Of a stretch of DNA of 64,000 bases, positions 28,416 to 36,822 are shown piece by piece. A program made the translations under genes and the position numbers. Location: positions 1-64,000 of the forward strand of contig CAJJAG010000004.1 in assembly GCA_905182135.1 (NCBI GenBank), given 5' to 3'. A model generated the notes under the pieces. That model ran no database searches, was not told the origin of the DNA, and was given only the letters and a program-made list of their open reading frames with translations. The stretch comes from an uncultured Acidimicrobiaceae bacterium. Lineage in GTDB: Bacteria; Actinomycetota; Acidimicrobiia; Acidimicrobiales; UBA10347. Each line of letters opens with the position of its first letter. Within the stretch, counting starts at the first letter, position 1.

Positions 28416-28836
28416 CTTCAGTCCTAGATAGCAAAGAGGGTGTAGTCACCTGCCAGCTAGTAATCGGCCAGCATCGAACTCCCTTAACCCAGCGGTAGCG
28501 ACGACCCTGCATTATTGAAGTGAACAACGTCGTCGCACCCAGCGGTATCACGTCGCACCTTTGCGATGTCGAGGGCAGGTTGGGCCGCGCTAGCTTTCAC
28601 CGCGCCGAACTTAGTCCGGCTGCGGCGGACCGGTCAGCCCGTTTCGCTCGAACGACCTAGCTATGAAGGGACCATGCGAAGGCAGATCTATTGTTTGAGC
28701 GTCACGGACCAATCGGATTTGCCGCTGTTCACAGCTACTGCTCAGGCATCGCAACCGCGTCAAATACTTGGGCCAATACCGAAAGTGTGACAGAGGGCCA
28801 GAGGAACCGCTTCCTGGCCGCTATAGCCTCGTCTGC
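28416..28836. other. Intergenic region upstream of the bL37 gene
   Basis: No supported gene is seen in these 421 bp. A TATAGC hexamer at 28822-28827 could be a -10 element only about 10 bp before the bL37 start codon, which would give a nearly leaderless transcript. No good -35 match accompanies it. AGGAA and TTCCT arms around CCGC lie at about 28801-28814. Confidence 0.4.
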
Positions 28837-28923
28837 ATGTCAAAGCGCACCTCAAAAGGTAAGGCACGGGCCCGCCGGAACAAGGCGAACCACGGTCGCA
28901 AGCCAAACTACGGCCGTAATTAA
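28837..28923 (+). CDS. Small basic protein, probable ribosomal protein bL37
   Basis: A 28-codon frame begins at ATG 28837 and ends at TAA 28921-28923. The peptide starts MSKRTSKGKARARR and continues NKANHGRKPN. About half of the residues are Lys, Arg, Asn or His. The C-terminal motif KANHGRKPN closely matches the actinobacterial 50S protein bL37 (about 24 residues, found in the Mycobacterium smegmatis ribosome structure), which ends with ANHGKRPN as I recall it. The frame is too short for ordinary gene callers. A -10-like TATAGC lies just upstream. The downstream DCC-family gene begins at or inside its 3' end in another frame. Confidence 0.82.
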   Translation: MSKRTSKGKARARRNKANHGRKPNYGRN

Positions 28924-29293
28924 ACCGTCGTCGGCCCTTGGGCTTCTGATATTTGACGGTGATTGCGGGTTCTGCACAGCAGCAGCCCGTAAGTTTGCCG
29001 GTTTTGCTAGCGAATCAATACAAATTGCACCCTGGCAAGTACTAGATCTCGCCGACTATGGGTTAACCGAGATCGACTGCTCTACTGCCCCGTACTGGGT
29101 CCAAGACGGCGTCAACCATCGCGGCGCTGATGCGTTCGTCCATGGGCTGCAGGTGTGCAAGACACCATTGCCTCTTATGGGCAAGCTCCTAGGACTACCA
29201 CCCCTCATCTGGCTTGCACGAGCCTTCTATCCCGTACTCGCTAAGTATCGCCACAGGCTTCCGGGCGCGACGGACGCCTGCCGTATCGACTGA
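28919..29293 (+). CDS. DCC-family (DUF393) thiol-disulfide oxidoreductase-like protein
   Basis: The recognisable domain starts at about 28943 with LLIFDGDCGFC, the DxDCxxC signature that names the DCC family, and ends with PVLAKYRHRL. These are small thioredoxin-like proteins of uncertain redox function. The start is unclear. No ATG, GTG or TTG lies in frame between 28790 and the domain. In-frame GTG 28787 or ATG 28691 would force the gene to overlap the whole bL37 frame. I placed the start at ATT 28919, which overlaps the bL37 stop; this would be a rare start codon coupled to the upstream gene. The domain call is firm and the start is not. Confidence 0.72.
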   Translation: MKPSSALGLLIFDGDCGFCTAAARKFAGFASESIQIAPWQVLDLADYGLTEIDCSTAPYWVQDGVNHRGADAFVHGLQVCKTPLPLMGKLLGLPPLIWLARAFYPVLAKYRHRLPGATDACRID

Positions 29294-29344
29294 TCTGGCA
29301 ATAGGCAACCACCATGCGCTGCACCACCGCAACTGCTCATCGCT

Positions 29345-29959
29345 CTAGCTGGCTTCGTCTGAATCAACGTCGTCTGGAGCGATCGAGCTCAGCAGTACCG
29401 AGATGACCTCTTGCCATGCTCGAGGGTCTGGCATCTCGACGTCGATGACGCTCAACATGCGCATGCCGAGCGCAACCGACTGGCAAAAAGTCACGACCGC
29501 GTTTGTGTCGAGATGCTTGTCGATCACACCACGGTCCTTGTCCCCGTCGACAAGCTTGGCCAGCCGAGCCCGCTCGTCGGCCAGGCGAGGCCGAAGTCGG
29601 TCTGCTATGTCTTCTTCGCGCCGCGCTGCCATAAAGGCTTCTAGCAGTAACGCAGAAGCTGGACTTTGATCGTCGAGCAACGCAACGCCAACAGTTTCGA
29701 GCAAGTCGGTCGCGCTTAGATCGGCGGCGGCAAGTTCGCTTACGAGCTTCGAGGTGTGCAAGTCGAGCGCTTCGAGTAGCAGTTCAGACTTGCCTGTGAA
29801 GCGGTTGTACATGGCGCCGGTGGTGAGACCGGCCCGCTCCGCGATCGATTGGACGCGTGCGCCGGAATAGCCCTCTTCAGCAAATACTTGCGCGGCGGCC
29901 TCGACAAGTGCAGCCCGGATTTCGTCATCGCCAGATCCGGGCGAGAAAGTCTCTTTCAT
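29345..29959 (-). CDS. TetR-family transcriptional regulator
   Basis: This 204-residue protein has a TetR N-terminal DNA-binding domain (about 15-60): ALVEAAAQVFAEEGYSGARV followed by IAERAGLTTGAMYNRFTGKS. The C-terminal ligand domain is not diagnostic. ATG at 29959 gives a standard start; an ATG six codons upstream is possible. It is transcribed away from the HAD-psuG pair with 200 bp between the starts, so it may control that pair or itself. No clear palindromic operator was spotted. Confidence 0.88.
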   Translation of the reverse strand: MKETFSPGSGDDEIRAALVEAAAQVFAEEGYSGARVQSIAERAGLTTGAMYNRFTGKSELLLEALDLHTSKLVSELAAADLSATDLLETVGVALLDDQSPASALLLEAFMAARREEDIADRLRPRLADERARLAKLVDGDKDRGVIDKHLDTNAVVTFCQSVALGMRMLSVIDVEMPDPRAWQEVISVLLSSIAPDDVDSDEAS

Positions 29960-30159
29960 CGGCCGCCACGGTAACACTTCGCGATCCGATCACGATGCAG
30001 AACGCTTCGCCACGTCGATCCTGTCGGTATGGATGCATCCGTGCGATTCTCGCCCTTTCAATAATTGGTCACATAATGATTGGGCCGCCCAGACGACGAT
30101 GTGCAGCTCGTCAATTTTGGAACGTCCAGATCCGGTCAGCGGCACTACGCTGCGGACGA

Positions 30160-30861
30160 ATGACTCCTCACCTGACCGTCGCCTTTGATGCTGACGACAC
30201 CCTGTGGCACAACGAGAATGCGTTCGCTGCAGCTGAAGATCGTTTCAACAAGATCGTTGCCCCATGGGCCGACCCCGACGAGGCCCAACGGGTATTAGTC
30301 GGCTTCCAACGATCCCATCTTGGTCTGTACGGCTACGGCGTAAAGAGTTTTTGCCTGTCGATGATTGCGGCAGCATGCGACATATCAAATGACGAGATCC
30401 CCGCAGCGCTGCTCCGAACCATTGTTGCTACCGCTGACGAACTGCTCGCTATGCCCACAAAACTCATCGACGGAGCAGCCGAAGCGCTTCAGGCAATTAG
30501 CCAGAACTGGCCAACCATGATCATCACCAAAGGCGATCTGCACCACCAGCTCCGGCGAGTCGCCGAAGCTAACGTAGGCCAGTACTGCTCCGACGTCGAG
30601 GTTGTTGCCGACAAAGACGCTTCCACCTACAAACGGATTCTTCAGCGGCACCGCATCGAGCCAGAAAATTTGATTATGGTCGGCAACAGCATCGTCTCCG
30701 ACGTTGCACCGCTGCTTGAAATAGGTGCACGTTCGGTGCACATTCCCTATGAGTTCACCTGGGCTCTGGAAACTGCCGCCCAAGACCCAGAACCTTCCGA
30801 CCGCTGGTTCCGGCTCGAATCCATCTCCGCTCTTCCCGATCTAATCGAATCATTGTCATGA
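30160..30861 (+). CDS. HAD-family phosphatase coupled to psuG
   Basis: This 233-residue haloacid-dehalogenase-type hydrolase has motif I FDADDTLWHNE, motif II TMIITKGD, motif III around a lysine (DKDASTYKRIL) and motif IV MVGNSIVSDVAPLLEIG. This is the pattern of subfamily I phosphatases. Its stop overlaps the psuG start as ATGA (30858-30861), so both are translated together. In animals a HAD phosphatase (PUDP/HDHD1) dephosphorylates pseudouridine 5'-phosphate, the PsuG substrate. A related role, or removal of phosphate from a PsuG product, is plausible but inferred. ATG 30160 fits the family start. Confidence 0.85.
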   Translation: MTPHLTVAFDADDTLWHNENAFAAAEDRFNKIVAPWADPDEAQRVLVGFQRSHLGLYGYGVKSFCLSMIAAACDISNDEIPAALLRTIVATADELLAMPTKLIDGAAEALQAISQNWPTMIITKGDLHHQLRRVAEANVGQYCSDVEVVADKDASTYKRILQRHRIEPENLIMVGNSIVSDVAPLLEIGARSVHIPYEFTWALETAAQDPEPSDRWFRLESISALPDLIESLS

Positions 30862-31760
30862 ACTCTCCCTCCTCCATCACAATGTCCCCTGCCGTCGCAG
30901 CCGCCGTGGCAGGCCGCCAACCTGTTGTTGCACTCGAGTCCACGGTCTACAGCACGCTCGGCCTGCCAGCCCCGCACAACAAACAGGTGTTGGAGGCATC
31001 CCAGCAAGCGATCACCGACGGTGGAGCCACTCCAGCGCTCACAGCCGTCATCAATGGGCGACCCATGGTTGGGCTCGATGACCCGACTCCGGTACTGACA
31101 GCAACCGCCAAGGTCGCCGCCCGCGACCTCGCGGTGGCTATGGCCAAGCGATGGAGTGTTGGCGTCACTACCGTCGGGGCCTCACTCACCCTCGCCCATC
31201 ATGTCGGTGTCAATGTGTTCGCCACCGGCGGTATCGGTGGCGTCCATAGAAATGCCTCGGTAACCGGTGATATCAGCGGCGATCTACCCGTGATAGGCCG
31301 CTTCCCCATCGTGACCGTCTGTGCCGGTGCCAAGGCTTTCTTGGACCTGCCTCGCACCCTCGAAATGCTCGAAACACTGGGTGTCGTCGTCATTGGTTTC
31401 GGCACCGACGAACTACCCGCATTCACCACGACGACAAGCGGGTTGCCTGTTCCTCACCGCATGGACGACCCAGCCGAGATCGCCGCCGTGCTGAGACATC
31501 GCAAGGCGCTCGGACAGGGCGGCGTACTCGTCTGCGCTCCCCCACCAGAGCCCCTCGACGCCGATGTACTCGCCGCAGCAAACGAGCAGGCCGAAGCTGA
31601 CGCCGACGCAGCGAGCATTGCTGGCTCGGCACGCACGCCCTATGTCTTGGGAGCAATCGCCAGGCTTACCAACGGGGCCAGCGTCAGTGCCAATACAGCG
31701 CTGGTCACCAACAATGCGACGATCGCCACAGCTATCGCCGTTGCCCTCGCTGCTGGCTAA
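30858..31760 (+). CDS. psuG: Pseudouridine-5'-phosphate glycosidase
   Basis: PsuG reversibly cleaves the C-C glycosidic bond of pseudouridine 5'-phosphate to uracil and ribose 5-phosphate. Family motifs are clear: VVALESTVYSTLGLPAPHN, GATPALTAVINGRPMVGL, GVTTVGASLTLAH, FATGGIGGVHR and a KAFLDLPRTLEML lysine-containing stretch. Length is 300 residues, as usual. It overlaps the upstream HAD gene by ATGA. The usual partner, the pseudouridine kinase PsuK of the PfkB family, is not adjacent; an adenosine-kinase-like PfkB protein lies 0.75 kb away on the other strand. Confidence 0.94.
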   Translation: MNSPSSITMSPAVAAAVAGRQPVVALESTVYSTLGLPAPHNKQVLEASQQAITDGGATPALTAVINGRPMVGLDDPTPVLTATAKVAARDLAVAMAKRWSVGVTTVGASLTLAHHVGVNVFATGGIGGVHRNASVTGDISGDLPVIGRFPIVTVCAGAKAFLDLPRTLEMLETLGVVVIGFGTDELPAFTTTTSGLPVPHRMDDPAEIAAVLRHRKALGQGGVLVCAPPPEPLDADVLAAANEQAEADADAASIAGSARTPYVLGAIARLTNGASVSANTALVTNNATIATAIAVALAAG

Positions 31761-31850
31761 GCCGCAGCGTTCTGGGGATCTGTTCGCCCGGAACCAAGGG
31801 ATTCCCGTCGAACAAGGCCTCCCTGCGCCACGCTGCGCATCCGAGCGAGT

Positions 31851-32510
31851 TTAGCCCTGATTTTTCATACGGTCCAGGCGTGCCACGTCTGCATCGAAAC
31901 CGGGAAATGCCGGAGCGGCAACAACACCGGCTTCGGCCATCAAGTCATAGACGATCTCTTCGACCTCATCCCAATTTCGCGCCCTCAGGCCATCGAGATC
32001 GCGGTTATAGGGCTGCTCGAAGACAATCGCTGTGCGCCCCGCCGCTCGAAGGCCCTCGATATTGTGTGGGCCATCGTCGATATAGGCATCCGCACCCACG
32101 TCACTTTTCGCTCCAAGAAAGCACAAGTCTCTGTACGGGATACGTGCCTTGTCCAGCCATTCGACCGTGTCACCAGCCGCTGCCGAGTGGCCCCAGTTGA
32201 CGTACAACCGGTGCGTGACGATACGAATCCACACGCCGGCATCACTAAGCCGCCACAGGCTCTCGGCTGCTCCCTCGATCACCTCGAGGTTGGCCAACAG
32301 CCGACCTTCGGTGATCGCAGCGAGATGCATCTCTTCGAAAAGAGCATCGTCGAAACCCCACTCGTTGAAGTCCCAGGAACGTTCAAGCGGCAAGGTTTCG
32401 GGATCGCGATTTAATCGTTCAGCACAGAAGGATCGGAAGGCCTTGGTGTAATCGGCACAGACCCCATCCAGATCAACACCGAGGACGAACGGGGACGAGG
32501 TCGCAGCCAT
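31851..32510 (-). CDS. 5'(3')-deoxyribonucleotidase-like HAD protein
   Basis: This 219-residue HAD-superfamily protein has motif I VDLDGVCADYTKAF, motif II VTHRLYVNW and a late aspartate pair in ADAYIDDGPHNIEGL. It matches the NT5C-type 5'(3')-nucleotidase group, which dephosphorylates (deoxy)nucleoside monophosphates. Its start shares a base with the stop of the upstream kinase gene (TGATG), so the nucleotidase and the nucleoside kinase form a pair that could balance a nucleoside/nucleotide pool. The exact substrate is unknown. Confidence 0.82.
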   Translation of the reverse strand: MAATSSPFVLGVDLDGVCADYTKAFRSFCAERLNRDPETLPLERSWDFNEWGFDDALFEEMHLAAITEGRLLANLEVIEGAAESLWRLSDAGVWIRIVTHRLYVNWGHSAAAGDTVEWLDKARIPYRDLCFLGAKSDVGADAYIDDGPHNIEGLRAAGRTAIVFEQPYNRDLDGLRARNWDEVEEIVYDLMAEAGVVAAPAFPGFDADVARLDRMKNQG

Positions 32511-33496
32511 CAGCCCTCAGCCAAGAAGTCGCTGAGTGGACGTATGGGGCGAGCGCCCATGTGCGAAATCACCTCTGCGGCGGCCTTGGACCCGAGCATG
32601 CCAGAGTCATACAGACTCATGGCTCGGGACAGGCCGTACAGCACACCTGCGGCGTATTGATCGCCGGCCCCTGTGGTGTCAACCACGTCGGCTACCGGTA
32701 CAGCGGGAATCTCGATCGTCTCATCGGCAGTGACGATAAGCGAGCCCTCAGGCCCTTTGGTCGCGCATACAATTTCGCAACGGCCGCGGACCATTTCGAT
32801 GGCCTCGAAATAACTGTCGGCCTTGGTCAAAGTCATCAACTCGTCTTCGTTTCCAAAGAGCACATCGATGTCGTTGTCGACCAACTCATGCCACTCGTCG
32901 AAATGACGTTGCACGCAGAAGGAATCGCTCAACGTGAACGAAATCTTGCGGCCCGCTCGTTGCGCAACGCTGATCGCGTGGCGGATGGCGTCCTTGGTCA
33001 CGTCGATATCCCAGATGTAACCCTCGCAATAGAGGTACTGGCTGGCGGCAACGACCCCATCAGGGATATCGCTGCGGTACAGCGTCGTTGCCGCACCCAA
33101 GAACGTGTTCATGGTGCGCTCGGCATCAGGTGTCACGATGACCATCGACCGCCCAGTTGGGTCCCCCTCGCCAGCCGGTGGCACCGTGAAGGTCACGCCG
33201 CTGGCAAGAGAGTCGTCACCGAACACCTTGCCCAACTCGTCGTTGGCTACCTTGCCAATGAATGAGGCCGCGCCACCAAAGGAAGCCACGCCAACCATGG
33301 TGTTACCGGCCGAGCCGCCCGACGTTTCCGTCATCACGTCCATTGCGTCATAGAGCTCAACGGCTCGTTCCGCATCAATGAGCACCATCGCTCCCTTGGT
33401 TAGCCCGTAAGCGTCGATGAAGTCATCGCCCTGCTGAGAAATTACGTCCACGATTGCATTGCCGATTCCGACAACGTCATATGCGATATCTGCCAC
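32510..33496 (-). CDS. PfkB-family nucleoside kinase, adenosine-kinase-like
   Basis: This 328-residue ribokinase-family protein starts ADIAYDVVGIGNAIVDVIS and has SGGSAGNTMVGVASFGG, a conserved LSDSFCVQRH region and the catalytic anion-hole motif DTTGAGDQYAAG. The overall pattern is that of bacterial adenosine kinases. Pseudouridine kinase activity is a less likely alternative, raised only by psuG nearby. The start is GTG 33496, the only reasonable codon before the first strand. It overlaps the nucleotidase gene at its 3' end. Its start is 28 bp from the divergent pepN start. Confidence 0.86.
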   Translation of the reverse strand: MADIAYDVVGIGNAIVDVISQQGDDFIDAYGLTKGAMVLIDAERAVELYDAMDVMTETSGGSAGNTMVGVASFGGAASFIGKVANDELGKVFGDDSLASGVTFTVPPAGEGDPTGRSMVIVTPDAERTMNTFLGAATTLYRSDIPDGVVAASQYLYCEGYIWDIDVTKDAIRHAISVAQRAGRKISFTLSDSFCVQRHFDEWHELVDNDIDVLFGNEDELMTLTKADSYFEAIEMVRGRCEIVCATKGPEGSLIVTADETIEIPAVPVADVVDTTGAGDQYAAGVLYGLSRAMSLYDSGMLGSKAAAEVISHMGARPIRPLSDFLAEG

Positions 33497-33524
33497 TGCA
33501 GCACCGTACCCGTACGCTTGATGT

Positions 33525-36047
33525 GTGGAAAGTATCAACCAACATCGTTTACCTCGCAGCGTTGCCCCAACCGAGTACCAAATACGACTTCGGCCCGATA
33601 TCGCTGCCGCATCTTTCAGCGGATCGGTCACCATCGCGGCCACGGCACACCAACCTGTTTCCGAGATTGTGCTCAACGCGATCGAACTCAATATCCACGC
33701 CGCCGTGGTGCGCCAAGGCGGCAATGAACAGCTCGCTGTCATCACGATGGACGAAACGGCCGAGCGTCTGCATCTGCAACTCCAGGACGCTATTGCCCCA
33801 GGTGATCTCGAAATCGACATCACGTTCGATGGAATCCTCAACGACAAATTGCGCGGATTCTACCGAAGCTCCTTCACCGACGATGACGGTGTCGAGCACA
33901 CCATCGCCACGACCCAATTCGAGTCCACCAATGCTCGCAGGTGCTTCCCGTGTTGGGACGAGCCTGACCGCAAGGCCGTCTTCAGTGTCACTCTCGAGGT
34001 CCCCCAGGACATGCTTGCGATATCGGCAATGGTCGAGACCGGCCGGACTCAGCTGGACGAGCGCTGGGTCCAAGTCAACTATGCGCCCACACCGTTGATG
34101 TCTACCTATCTGCTTGCGTTCATGGTTGGTGACATGGAAGCTTCTCCTGCCATCGACGTCGACGGCGTGCCGGTGCGCATCATCCATCGCCCCGGACAAG
34201 GTGACCAGATCAGTTTCGCTCACGATGCTGCCGTCTTCTGCCTGCGATGGTTGACGGACTATTTCGGCGTGCCGTACTTCGGCGACAAAATTGATCTGCT
34301 CGCAATCCCTGACTTCGCGTTCGGCGCCATGGAGAACACGGGTTGTGTGACGTTTCGCGAAGTCCTGCTGCTCGTCGACCCCGAATCAACCACCCAACCT
34401 GAACAACAACGCTCCGTGGCTGTCATCGCACATGAACTCGCGCACATGTGGTTCGGGAACCTGGTCACCATGCAGTGGTGGGAAGGACTCTGGCTCAAAG
34501 AAGCCTTCGCCACATTCATGGAAACCTCTGCAACCGACGCGTATCGGCCTGATTGGAAAGTCTGGGAAGGCTTCGCTCTCGACCGTTCGTCGGCCTATCA
34601 CGTCGACTGTCTGCACAGCACCCGAGCGATCGAGTTCGTTGTCGAGTCGCCAGCAGATGCGGAAGGCATGTATGACGTCTTGACCTATGAAAAGGGTGCT
34701 GCAGTTGTTCGCATGCTCGAACAGTTCGTAGGAGCCGACCAGTTCCGCGACGGCATCCGCAGCTATATGACGACCCATGCATACCGCAACACGGTGACCG
34801 CCGATCTGTGGAACGCAATTGGTTCAGCCACCGAGCTACCCGTCGAGCACATCATGCGGGAATGGATCTATCAGGGTGGCTTCCCTCTGATCGAGGCCTC
34901 GCTCGGTGATGGCGAACTCGAACTCGACCAGCAGATCTTCCGGTTGCTGGACAAGACCAATGCCCCAGCCACAAACGACTGGGATGTGCCCCTGACGGTC
35001 CAGGTCGATGGCATCGATTCTCGCGTGTTGATGGCACCCCAAGCCCGCATACCGCTCAGCGACACCAGTAATCCTGTCATTGTCGATCCCCACAGCCACG
35101 GCTTCTTTCGCGTCCGTTATGACGATGCCCTGTCGCAACGCCTCACTGCCCAACTCATGGATCTAACCGGCGGGCAACGCCATCGACTGTTCGATGATCA
35201 ATTCGACTTGGTACTCGCTGGACATCTATCGGTTGCCGACTATCTGAGTCTGGCCGGAGCCCTTAACGGCGAGACCAGCCGACCCGTATGGGCAACAGTC
35301 TCGGGCGGGTTTTCCACGTTGGCCCACGCGACGGGGACCCGCTCAGAGCATGCCAAGATCGGCGAGATATGGTCGAGTATTGCCCAGCCACAACTACGTG
35401 CACTGGGCTTTGAACGCCCCAAAGACGAAGACGACCCCCTCACCAACGAGGTACGAGCATCGCTCTACAGTTCGCTCGGCTCGCTAAGCCACGACGATGC
35501 GGTCATGAGTCATGCCCGTCAGATCTTCGATGGCACTGTCGAGACAACGAATGCAAGCCTTGAAGCGGCCGCCATTGGAGTGATTGCGTCAACCGGCTCA
35601 CGTAACGATTACGACGAGGTCTTCCACCGCTTCCAAAAGGCGACCTCGCCACAAGCCGAACGACGCTACTTGTTCGCGCTGAGTCGCTTCGACGACGCCG
35701 AGGCCATCGCTGACCTGTGTGACCGGACCATGGACGGAAGTATCCGGAGCCAGGATGCCGCATTCGTGCTCGGCTTGACCATTAGCAACCGCTGGCATGG
35801 TGAGCAGGCGTGGTCCTTCGTTACCACGAACTGGGACCGCATCAGCGCTACCGTGCCTGACAACGCAGTCGGTCGCATGCTCGGCGGTGTCGAATGGCTC
35901 GAGCACAGCGATGTGCCGGCCGTCCACGCCTTCCTCGATGGACACGAGGTGCCTCAAGCCAAACTCTCGATCCTGCAGCACCGGGAACGCCTTGATATAC
36001 ACCTGGCGTTAGCGCGCCGAATAGGCACCGAGGTCGCAGCGCTTTAA
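33525..36047 (+). CDS. pepN: M1-family aminopeptidase N
   Basis: This 840-residue zinc metallopeptidase removes N-terminal residues from peptides. The exopeptidase motif FGAMENTG and the zinc motif HELAHMWFGN with WLKEAFATFME (the third zinc ligand) are both present. The N-terminal domain shows CFPCWDEPDRKAVF, and an ERAP1-like C-terminal helical domain fills the last 300 residues. The motif WLKEAFA differs from the common WLNEGFA but is found in the family. No signal peptide is seen, so it is cytoplasmic. It starts with GTG 33525. Confidence 0.95.
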   Translation: MESINQHRLPRSVAPTEYQIRLRPDIAAASFSGSVTIAATAHQPVSEIVLNAIELNIHAAVVRQGGNEQLAVITMDETAERLHLQLQDAIAPGDLEIDITFDGILNDKLRGFYRSSFTDDDGVEHTIATTQFESTNARRCFPCWDEPDRKAVFSVTLEVPQDMLAISAMVETGRTQLDERWVQVNYAPTPLMSTYLLAFMVGDMEASPAIDVDGVPVRIIHRPGQGDQISFAHDAAVFCLRWLTDYFGVPYFGDKIDLLAIPDFAFGAMENTGCVTFREVLLLVDPESTTQPEQQRSVAVIAHELAHMWFGNLVTMQWWEGLWLKEAFATFMETSATDAYRPDWKVWEGFALDRSSAYHVDCLHSTRAIEFVVESPADAEGMYDVLTYEKGAAVVRMLEQFVGADQFRDGIRSYMTTHAYRNTVTADLWNAIGSATELPVEHIMREWIYQGGFPLIEASLGDGELELDQQIFRLLDKTNAPATNDWDVPLTVQVDGIDSRVLMAPQARIPLSDTSNPVIVDPHSHGFFRVRYDDALSQRLTAQLMDLTGGQRHRLFDDQFDLVLAGHLSVADYLSLAGALNGETSRPVWATVSGGFSTLAHATGTRSEHAKIGEIWSSIAQPQLRALGFERPKDEDDPLTNEVRASLYSSLGSLSHDDAVMSHARQIFDGTVETTNASLEAAAIGVIASTGSRNDYDEVFHRFQKATSPQAERRYLFALSRFDDAEAIADLCDRTMDGSIRSQDAAFVLGLTISNRWHGEQAWSFVTTNWDRISATVPDNAVGRMLGGVEWLEHSDVPAVHAFLDGHEVPQAKLSILQHRERLDIHLALARRIGTEVAAL

Positions 36048-36267
36048 CGCCCCGACACCAGTCGATCAGTTCCGGACCCGGGCCAGGACCAGCACCAGCA
36101 CCTGCCGTCTAACGACGGAAAGACAGACACACTGCGATGTCGTTCGTGTGACCTTGAGCTGCCGCTAAGAATTCGCTCATTTAGCCATTTTTTCCAATCT
36201 CATCGATGCCGTGGTTTACGCCAACGAGGCACCTCTCTCGTCGAGGAGTGCCGGGATGTCGTTGCTA

Positions 36268-36822
36268 CTAACGCAAGTCCAAGGTGATCAACCCTGCATC
36301 GTCCACGCGGACGTCGAATGCACGGGTGACTCCTGAAGGATCTATGGCTTCGCACACAACTGGCTGATCGACATCTAAGACCATCACTGGTTGACCACAA
36401 TCGACGCTCGTCACGAGCCCAAGTTCATCTCCGAACGTCGCGCCGAGTAACGCCGCAACCTCGTTGACCGCCACGAACCGGGCATCGACTGCGGCTGTCG
36501 TGGTCAAGGCCTCTGCTGTGCCGCCGAGTTCCACGTTTACGTCGATGACCTGACCGCCAAGAGTGGCGACACACAAGAGCGACTGTCCTGGCTGAGGGTC
36601 TGCGCTGTTCGGGCACGACACCGAGCGAATCGCTCCGGGATAGCCCGGCAGCAACTGCGCTGTGATGTCGGCCTCTAGCTTGGCGCCGTCGAGCGTTCGT
36701 TCAACCCCGCACGCAGACAAGGCCAATGCAAACACGAAGGCAATAGCAACAGTGCAGCGCCATGCCCCGAAGGCCCTGGTGGATGTGGGAGTCAGAATTC
36801 GGCAGCCAGAGCATCGGCCCAT
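36268..36822 (-). CDS. Lipoprotein with two DUF4333-like repeats
   Basis: This 184-residue protein has a signal peptide ending in a lipobox LALSAC with C38 as lipidation site. The mature part seems to contain two similar halves. The first runs KLEADITAQLLPGYPGAIRS to VNVELGG and the second from VNEVAALLGATFGDELGL to the end. Each half has a pair of cysteines about 19-20 residues apart (VSCP/LLCVA and VDCG/VVCEA), like DUF4333 domains of actinobacterial cell-envelope proteins. Function is unknown. Its start overlaps the 3' end of the reductase gene by 31 bp. Confidence 0.72.
   Translation of the reverse strand: MGRCSGCRILTPTSTRAFGAWRCTVAIAFVFALALSACGVERTLDGAKLEADITAQLLPGYPGAIRSVSCPNSADPQPGQSLLCVATLGGQVIDVNVELGGTAEALTTTAAVDARFVAVNEVAALLGATFGDELGLVTSVDCGQPVMVLDVDQPVVCEAIDPSGVTRAFDVRVDDAGLITLDLR

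Noticed and set aside
32510-33496. Calling the PfkB-family gene psuK because psuG is near
   Set aside because: Its sequence pattern fits bacterial adenosine kinase better, and it is on the opposite strand from psuG.
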